The notes beneath the pieces were generated by a model. The model was not told the origin of the DNA. It was given only the letters and a program-made list of their open reading frames with translations, and ran no database searches. The position numbers were made by a program, and so were the translations under genes. Shown piece by piece: positions 1 through 5,100 of a stretch of 5,332 nt of DNA. Numbering within the stretch: the first letter of the stretch is position 1; each line of letters starts with the position of its first letter. The DNA lies in the NCBI GenBank assembly GCA_964357355.1, contig CAYHKY010000087.1:1-5332 (forward strand), read 5' to 3'. Origin of the DNA: CAYHKY01 sp964357355. GTDB taxonomy: Bacteria > Patescibacteriota > Microgenomatia > UBA10105.

Positions 1-1353
1 TCTGTTGACTACCCGCTTCTCGTTGTAGAGAGGCAGATGGATACTAACGAAGGGATGTCTGGTGAGAGTCACATTGGTGAGGTCCGGGATAAGACCGGAC
101 TTGGTTGCACCCTGAGTAAGGGTCAGACCTTTAACGCCTTTAAGGTCTGACCCTGAATAATGACTTTCCTTGCTCCCAACGTTCCTGCTGAATACCAGCA
201 CATACAATATGGTGACGTAGTACTTCATACTGTAGAGGAAGAAGAGGAAACCTGTGGTCAAAGCTAAAGCAGCAAAGAGGTATCCTATGAGCTCTCCCGG
301 GTTACGGGAGGAGGTGAAAGTAGATACTATATTGAAGAGACCTAAAGTTCCTAGGAGACCTATTCCCAAAGACAAACTCAAACTGGCAAAGAATCTACGC
401 AGACGGGAGTGTGGAGGCGGTGGAGGTGAAGATGGTAAACCCATCGTTACAGAAGCTGTGGCAGGTGCAGGTGGAGGCGGACCGGGAAGGACTTGGGGAG
501 AGAGTTCTGTGATCCCCGGTAGGCCAACTGTATCGACTACCTGGGATGGTGTAGGTGTCTCTGAGACTGGACTAAATTTGGAAGCGTAGAGGAGACGGTC
601 GTTTACGTGGTTGAGGTTATATCTATTTAATATAGACCAAACAGTCCAACTTGAGACGCCGACTAATTTTGCCAACCCGTGAACGGACAATGCGGGATGT
701 TGTGTTATCAAATTTAACACTTTCTCCTGAATCATAGGATAAACCGCTCTGAAGTGTGCCTCAGCTTTCTGATATTTATCCTGAAATATTTGATCTCCCG
801 TCTTGCCGGTTCTTGATTCGCTTTTATATATATTTACCCATTTATATATACTTTTCCGGGCAATCCCGTATTTTTTTGCCAATTCACTGATATTTATATG
901 GCCGTCTATTGCCTGCCCAACTATTTCCAATTTTATTCCCGCAGAGAAACGGCCTGGCCCAGTCATCTTTTCTTTATATTTTTCCCGAATTTCGGGAATA
1001 TTTGCGTTTAATTTCTTAAGTAGCTGGTAAACTCCAAAGTACCCTAACTGATATCCTTTAGTTTTCAATGCCTGACTATATTTGCGACATCCCCAATCAG
1101 GGTGTTTGACAACTAATCGTCTGATTATATAAATAACCTTCTCCCCCTTTGCCCTAGGATGTTTTTTACCTGATACATACCGGGGTAAAAAAGCTCTTGA
1201 TTTAACTCTTGGAGAAGTCAACCGGTATCTTTTTATCCAAAAATAGAGAGTTTTTCTTGAAACTCCCATATCCCGGGCCACTTGAGAGACTGGTTCTTTC
1301 CTATTTAAAACCAGATCAATTGCGTGTTTTTTAATCTCAGCAGGTATAACCAT
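1..1353 (-). CDS. Helix-turn-helix array fused to membrane GT2 glycosyltransferase (3'-partial, runs off left edge)
   Basis: The open frame begins at ATG 1353-1351. An in-frame TAG lies upstream at 1378-1380, and 451 codons stay open to base 1. Residues 4-45 form a transposase-type helix-turn-helix (core VARDMGVSRKTLYFW). Residues 66-117 resemble the second, IS3/IS481-like helix-turn-helix (KHPDWGCRKY, then VYQLLKKLN). Residues 135-177 (ELAKKYGIARKSIYKW) and about 198-250 (EKVLNLITQHP to ILNRYNLN) repeat the same pair. Residues 262-316 are a Pro-rich linker with PPPP runs. About 321-345 and 357-388 are membrane segments. Residues 434-451 (PFVSIHLPLYNEKRVV) match the opening beta strand of GT-A family 2 synthases of the cellulose/poly-GlcNAc synthase type (COG1215). 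The DxD, TED and QxxRW motifs would lie beyond the window. No DDE integrase domain follows the helix-turn-helix units, so this is not a transposase. I infer a membrane-bound sugar polymerase or lipid glycosylator with a cytoplasmic DNA-binding-like N terminus; the substrate is unknown. The ribosome-binding site is weak. Codon use changes near residue 258, from AAA/TTA/ATA-rich to CTC/TCC-rich. Confidence 0.8.
   Translation of the reverse strand, partial: MVIPAEIKKHAIDLVLNRKEPVSQVARDMGVSRKTLYFWIKRYRLTSPRVKSRAFLPRYVSGKKHPRAKGEKVIYIIRRLVVKHPDWGCRKYSQALKTKGYQLGYFGVYQLLKKLNANIPEIREKYKEKMTGPGRFSAGIKLEIVGQAIDGHINISELAKKYGIARKSIYKWVNIYKSESRTGKTGDQIFQDKYQKAEAHFRAVYPMIQEKVLNLITQHPALSVHGLAKLVGVSSWTVWSILNRYNLNHVNDRLLYASKFSPVSETPTPSQVVDTVGLPGITELSPQVLPGPPPPAPATASVTMGLPSSPPPPPHSRLRRFFASLSLSLGIGLLGTLGLFNIVSTFTSSRNPGELIGYLFAALALTTGFLFFLYSMKYYVTILYVLVFSRNVGSKESHYSGSDLKGVKGLTLTQGATKSGLIPDLTNVTLTRHPFVSIHLPLYNEKRVVNR
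119..154. repeat. REP-like palindrome translated inside the glycosyltransferase gene
   Basis: The arms agggtcagacctt (119-131) and aaggtctgaccct (142-154) are a perfect 13-bp inverted repeat around a 10-base loop, with two more possible pairs inside the loop. The core GGTCAGACC/GGTCTGACC resembles palindromes that are dispersed in many bacterial genomes and often associated with REP-type Y1 transposases; that comparison is from memory. It lies in frame in the gene at 1-1353, encoding about residues 401-412 (SDLKGVKGLTLT). This is the cytoplasmic linker between the second membrane segment and the start of the GT2 fold, where an insertion would be tolerated. It is not at a gene end, so a terminator role is unlikely. 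Confidence 0.75.
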
Positions 1354-1363
1354 ACATTCTTTA

Positions 1364-1380
1364 CTAGACGCTAGACGCTA
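1364..1380. repeat. Tandem 7-mer repeat in the 5' leader
   Basis: The heptamer ctagacg occurs twice in direct tandem (1364-1370 and 1371-1377), followed by a partial third copy, cta. On the transcribed strand it lies between the predicted promoter and the ATG at 1353, in the untranslated leader. It could be a small operator or a replication-slippage product; nothing here decides between these. Confidence 0.5.
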
Positions 1381-1404
1381 ACTTTCTAAACCCTTATATT
1401 AATA

Positions 1405-1433
1405 TTGTTACCAACCATCCTAACACTTGTCAA
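1405..1433 (-). promoter_or_regulatory. Sigma70-like promoter for the helix-turn-helix/glycosyltransferase gene
   Basis: Read on the minus strand, a perfect -35 hexamer TTGACA (1433-1428) is followed after 17 bases by TAACAA (1410-1405). With an 18-base spacer, AACAAT is an equally plausible -10. Transcription would start around 1398, giving a leader of about 45 bases before the ATG at 1353. The perfect palindrome atattaatat (1396-1405) overlaps the -10 and start region and could be an operator, though such AT-rich palindromes are common by chance. Confidence 0.5.
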
Positions 1434-1553
1434 GGGTTGATTTGATAGGCTGAAGATGAATGTGGATAATTGAGGGATAACTTTTGCGGGAATAATTCTA
1501 CTTATAATAAGAGCTAACTTTGCAGATGGAAAAGTACTCAACTTATAAAAGAT

Positions 1554-2156
1554 TCACGTCTTGCGTTTAGGCTTCAAGTATATATGAGTAACTGAACCAC
1601 CAAAAGAAGAAGAACCAGAACATGGTAAATAGCGTCCCTCCGTAATCATGGACCACTGTGGCGGCAAGCTGGCCAAAGCAATAAGCCGCAAGTACGACGG
1701 TGTGATGCGCACCAGATTTACCAAAAAAATTCCGGAGACCCCTAGCAGAATGGTTTCCAGTTTTCTATCCCAACTATGAGACCCGCTTAGTCCTGTAATC
1801 AAAGTCAAAATCAGGAGTACCGCGCTTTGCCACCCCAGGCAATTCCAGGATAAAAATATGCCAGTACGCGTGCCGTCGGGCCGGCGAATAAATAAATGAG
1901 ATATCGTGGGTTTTGCCTCAATTCCAAATGGCTTTAAAATAAGCGATACCGCCCGCGTTTCGAAAGGAACTACGTTTTTGGCAAGAAATGAGTAAACACC
2001 GGACTTTTCGGCAAACTTAGTCAGAATTTCGTTAAAAGTAGTAAAGAGCGGTAAACTCATCAGTACAAATACAAGTAAGAGCAATAAGTTTCGCGACATT
2101 CCCCGAAACCCGGCAAAACCTGTAGCTTGAGCCTGGGATGAAAATTTTTCAGGCAT
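1554..2156 (-). CDS. Exosortase/archaeosortase-family protein, frameshifted after the catalytic Arg
   Basis: This enzyme type cleaves a C-terminal tripartite sorting tail from exported proteins at the membrane, using Cys, Arg and His. The frame starts at ATG 2156 and overlaps the preceding gene by 8 bases. It has an N-terminal membrane segment (about residues 24-44), the catalytic Cys106 in SWNCLGW opening another membrane segment, and the NLVRI motif with Arg150. After Ile151 the annotated frame turns into non-membrane sequence ending at 1554. The -1 frame instead continues with membrane sequence, HTVVLAAYCFGQLAATVV, then HDYGG carrying the expected catalytic His, then an aromatic membrane helix, ending at TAA 1569-1567. 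Restored length is about 196 residues, with Cys106, Arg150 and His170. The cause is a one-base loss near 1704, which could be a real mutation, an assembly error or recoding. If real, the annotated 200-residue product lacks the His and last two helices and should be inactive. The substrate is probably the overlapping upstream protein. I cannot name the subfamily. Confidence 0.82.
   Translation of the reverse strand: MPEKFSSQAQATGFAGFRGMSRNLLLLLVFVLMSLPLFTTFNEILTKFAEKSGVYSFLAKNVVPFETRAVSLILKPFGIEAKPTISHLFIRRPDGTRTGIFLSWNCLGWQSAVLLILTLITGLSGSHSWDRKLETILLGVSGIFLVNLVRITPSYLRLIALASLPPQWSMITEGRYLPCSGSSSFGGSVTHIYLKPKRKT
1702..1709 (-). other. Frameshift site in the sortase-like gene
   Basis: The junction lies between Arg150 (codon at 1709-1707) and the first codon of the -1 frame, CAC at 1704-1702. 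Re-reading base 1704 restores NLVRI followed by HTVVLAAY. The T7 run on the coding strand (A7 on the plus strand, 1723-1729) lies just upstream. A slip there would destroy the conserved NLVR motif, so it is not the likely shift point. No standard slippery heptamer is present at the junction itself. Confidence 0.75.
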
Positions 2157-5100
2157 ATTTTTTCTTACGGTATTTTGTAAATATTACCACAGGTAAACCC
2201 GCCATAAACAGCCACAAATTCTCCGGCAGAGTTGAAAATTCATATTCTGAGTTGGTCGCTTCTAATACTACGCCAGCAACTTGTGTATCATCAACAACAT
2301 TTGCAGTCATGGAAAAATTATCCAATCCGCTTGCTCCGGGGGCAAAACCAAAGGTATTATTGGTTGACCAGGAAATAGTATCCGCATCAGTTGATTTGAA
2401 GTTTACGACGGTGCTAGTACCTGTCCCGCTCATCATCGCGGCCACGAGATCATTTGGAGTGCTCATATAAGACAAACCCACGAAAGTTGTAGACGATAAT
2501 CCACTACCCCAAGGTTCAGCCAAATCTGTCCATGTCTGGCCGGTTGTCGGACAGGCGCTGCATTTAAACGACTCGCTATCACCGCTGGTGCCATTTCTTT
2601 GCATCACCCAAATGTCTGTCCCGTCTGATACCGCAGACATATCAGTAGTGGTATTGTCCGCTGCTACGCCATTAACATCAGTGTCAGCAGTATCCCACCC
2701 AGGCGACCCATCATCTACATATGCGCTGAATCTCAATCCATTATCTGCTGCAAACAACATAAATATGTTGCTACCAATCATCATCAGCTCCGGATAATCT
2801 CCTTGGTCAAAACCTGATCCTGTAGTTATCCCACTCTCCCCGCAACTGCTATAAGTAACTCTACTTATCCTGTCTGCGGTACTTCCACTTAATCCTGAAT
2901 TGGCAATAAAAGCAACAGCACTAGTGCTGTTTGCTGTGATTGAAATGATAGCATCAGCAATAGTTCCTAGTGTGTTACCGTTGCATTTACTATCAGATGT
3001 GTCAGCAGTAGTATCTATTCTTCCTGTTTGATAAGCATTCCGGCTGTCGTCAAACCAGGCAACGTGAAGATAATCGCCGACTTTATAAGTCGATGGAGAC
3101 TCATTATCTGTATCAACATCGTTTGAATCCAAATCAGAATCAACTACTGACCAATCACCGTTGGCGTCGCAATTACTCGACTGAGCACATTTTTCGACAA
3201 CAATTAATCCTCCATCCTGATACACTACATACCACGCTGCTCCGCCGGTAGCACTTGGGAAAAACTGGATATTCCTCTGCGGTGATCCATAATCTGATTC
3301 AGCGGCAGTGATTGATCCTTGGATAACTGACGTTACCTGAGTAGGATCAATAATCACCGGAAATAAACGTTCCTTGTCTTGAAACCATTTTAAACCTTCA
3401 TTAGTCAACATCTTTCTTACTTTCCAACCTGATCCGGTTTTTTCCAACTGATATTCTATACCAAAATTCCTGTTTAGCGGATTATTTTCTTCATACATAA
3501 AAGGGGCTTCATAAGTTATGATAGGCGTGTTTGAATTTTCAACAGTAAATATAATTTTATCCCCTTCTAGATGAGGAGTTAATCCGTTCAGGCTCAAATC
3601 AAATTCAATACCTTCAAAATTAACAGGCTCTTTTACCACAATTTCCTCCGTCAAAGTCGCGTTTGCTGCTTTGGCACGGAAATTTACACCATCTGCTAAA
3701 TTCTCATAATAATAAACTCCTTTTTCCCGATAAGCATTTACTTGTGCGGATCGCTTTGCTCCTAAAATTTTGCTAAATCTTTGGTCGATTTCTTTATCAT
3801 TAAGAACTGTTTGAATTCTGGGTTTGGGATGAAATATATATTCCAAGCTGCCTTTTTCACCATCGGCTTTAAGATAATTATTTCCTGCCAATCCAAATCT
3901 GACAGCATGCGTAGTCGTCATCTCTCTGCGTGCATCCTTGTCTGGTAAAATCATAGGCGAACCGGTAGAAGATGAAAATCCCTGTGTCGAAGCAAAGACT
4001 GGTTTAACATTAATTAAATTTGGTTCATCTATCCTGGTTAGGCTGACTGAATTGGCAATTAAAATTGAAATAATTAGGAAAAGACTGGTTAGTGCCCTAC
4101 CGGTTATTCTATTTAAAAAATTATTGAGAATGTAATATTTTTTAATTGGTTTGTAGACAAATCTTTCTGTCAATTTGAATGATACTCTTAAATTATTCAC
4201 CATCGAATCGCTTGAGGCAGGCCTACCGAAGAGACCAGAAAGCCAATGATAAAACTTCCCCCTCCTATATATATCCGTAATCTTTCCTGTCTTTGGTGTC
4301 CTAAACCAGGGTCCTTCTTGAGTTTCAAGGAATCCTTTAATTGAGGCATAAGCCTGGAAGGGAGCAAGTATATAGGAGAGGAGAAGGAAAGATGGTATTC
4401 CCAGGTAGTCTTTCTCCTCTGCTTCCTCAAGGAAGAGGCCTACTGTGTTAAGGAGAGGCAGGGAGAGGAGGTTGGTTAAGACCAGGGACCAACCCCAGAT
4501 AGAGGTCCAGAATGGGAGCCTCACCTTGAATACTGCTTCTGATATGAACCAGGAGAAAGTCCCCAGGAGGAAGAAAGCCGACTGGAGGTAGTAGGGAGAG
4601 AGGTAGAGGAACTCCAGTTTCTCGGGAAGAGTGAGACGGGAAGGAATGAAGGTTTGTCTTGATGAATTTCTAATTCCTAATTGATCTAATTGACCTAAAG
4701 AAGGACCAATGCCGGAATGACTAATACCTAAGTTGTTTGAATTATGGTAATTGGAATTTGTTTGGTCATTGGTGCTTGGTGCTTGTTTAGAATAATTAGG
4801 GTAATTAGGAATTAGAAATTTATTCTCCTCATTAACAATCTCATCCTCAATCCATCTTCCAAACATGAGTTGTTTGAAGAGTTTCCTGATATTATGTGAG
4901 TGTCCCTCTGCCCATCTCATCCTTTGCCTTACTAACCTCTTAAGTGTTGAGACACATTCAGAAGGGGCCTGGACGTAAGGGGTGTAAGCTACCTTGTATC
5001 CGTCCCTGTAGAGCTTGAGAGTGAGTTCAAAGTCTTCTGTGATGGAGGTACCCCAACTGTAGGCAGGGTTTCTTAAGATGTCAGCTCTAATCATGAAGAC

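Larger units (their letters stand above)
1354..1553. other. Intergenic region between sortase-like gene and helix-turn-helix/glycosyltransferase gene
   Basis: This is the only sizeable non-coding stretch in the window. It holds the predicted promoter, the tandem 7-mer, and one perfect match to the DnaA-box consensus TTATCCACA on the minus strand (1469-1461). I see no GC-rich hairpin with a T-run that could end transcription of the upstream sortase-like gene, and no tRNA or other RNA gene. A single DnaA-box match in AT-rich DNA is weak evidence for anything. Confidence 0.6.

Noticed and set aside
254..589. Plus-strand open frame of 111 codons with Gly-rich stretches
   Set aside because: It is antisense to the Pro-rich linker and membrane segments of the minus-strand glycosyltransferase gene. 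The Gly runs are the complement of Pro codons.
803..1030. Plus-strand open frame with hydrophobic stretches
   Set aside because: It lies antisense to clearly recognisable helix-turn-helix coding sequence on the minus strand.
600..1353. IS3/IS481-type transposase
   Set aside because: The helix-turn-helix units resemble those of such transposases, but no DDE domain or terminal repeats follow. The frame continues into membrane segments and a glycosyltransferase fold.
1461..1469. Perfect DnaA-box match suggesting a replication origin
   Set aside because: Only one box is present, with no cluster, no clear unwinding element and no dnaA or replication gene nearby. Chance is a sufficient explanation.
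1721..1730. Programmed -1 frameshift or phase variation at the T7 run of the sortase-like gene
   Set aside because: Shifting frame there would replace the conserved NLVR motif, including the catalytic Arg, with unrelated residues, so the shift must lie downstream of it.
2138..2470. Plus-strand open frame of 110 codons
   Set aside because: It lies opposite the C-terminal region of the surface protein and the start of the sortase-like gene, with no recognisable product.
2588..2797. Plus-strand open frame of 69 codons
   Set aside because: It is antisense to the repeat-rich surface domain and has no recognisable features.
3938..4135. Plus-strand open frame of 65 codons
   Set aside because: It is antisense to the signal-anchor region of the large minus-strand gene.
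4197..4430. Minus-strand open frame of 77 codons in a second frame
   Set aside because: It overlaps the glycosyltransferase membrane region, whose own frame holds the conserved WFRTPKTGK motif.
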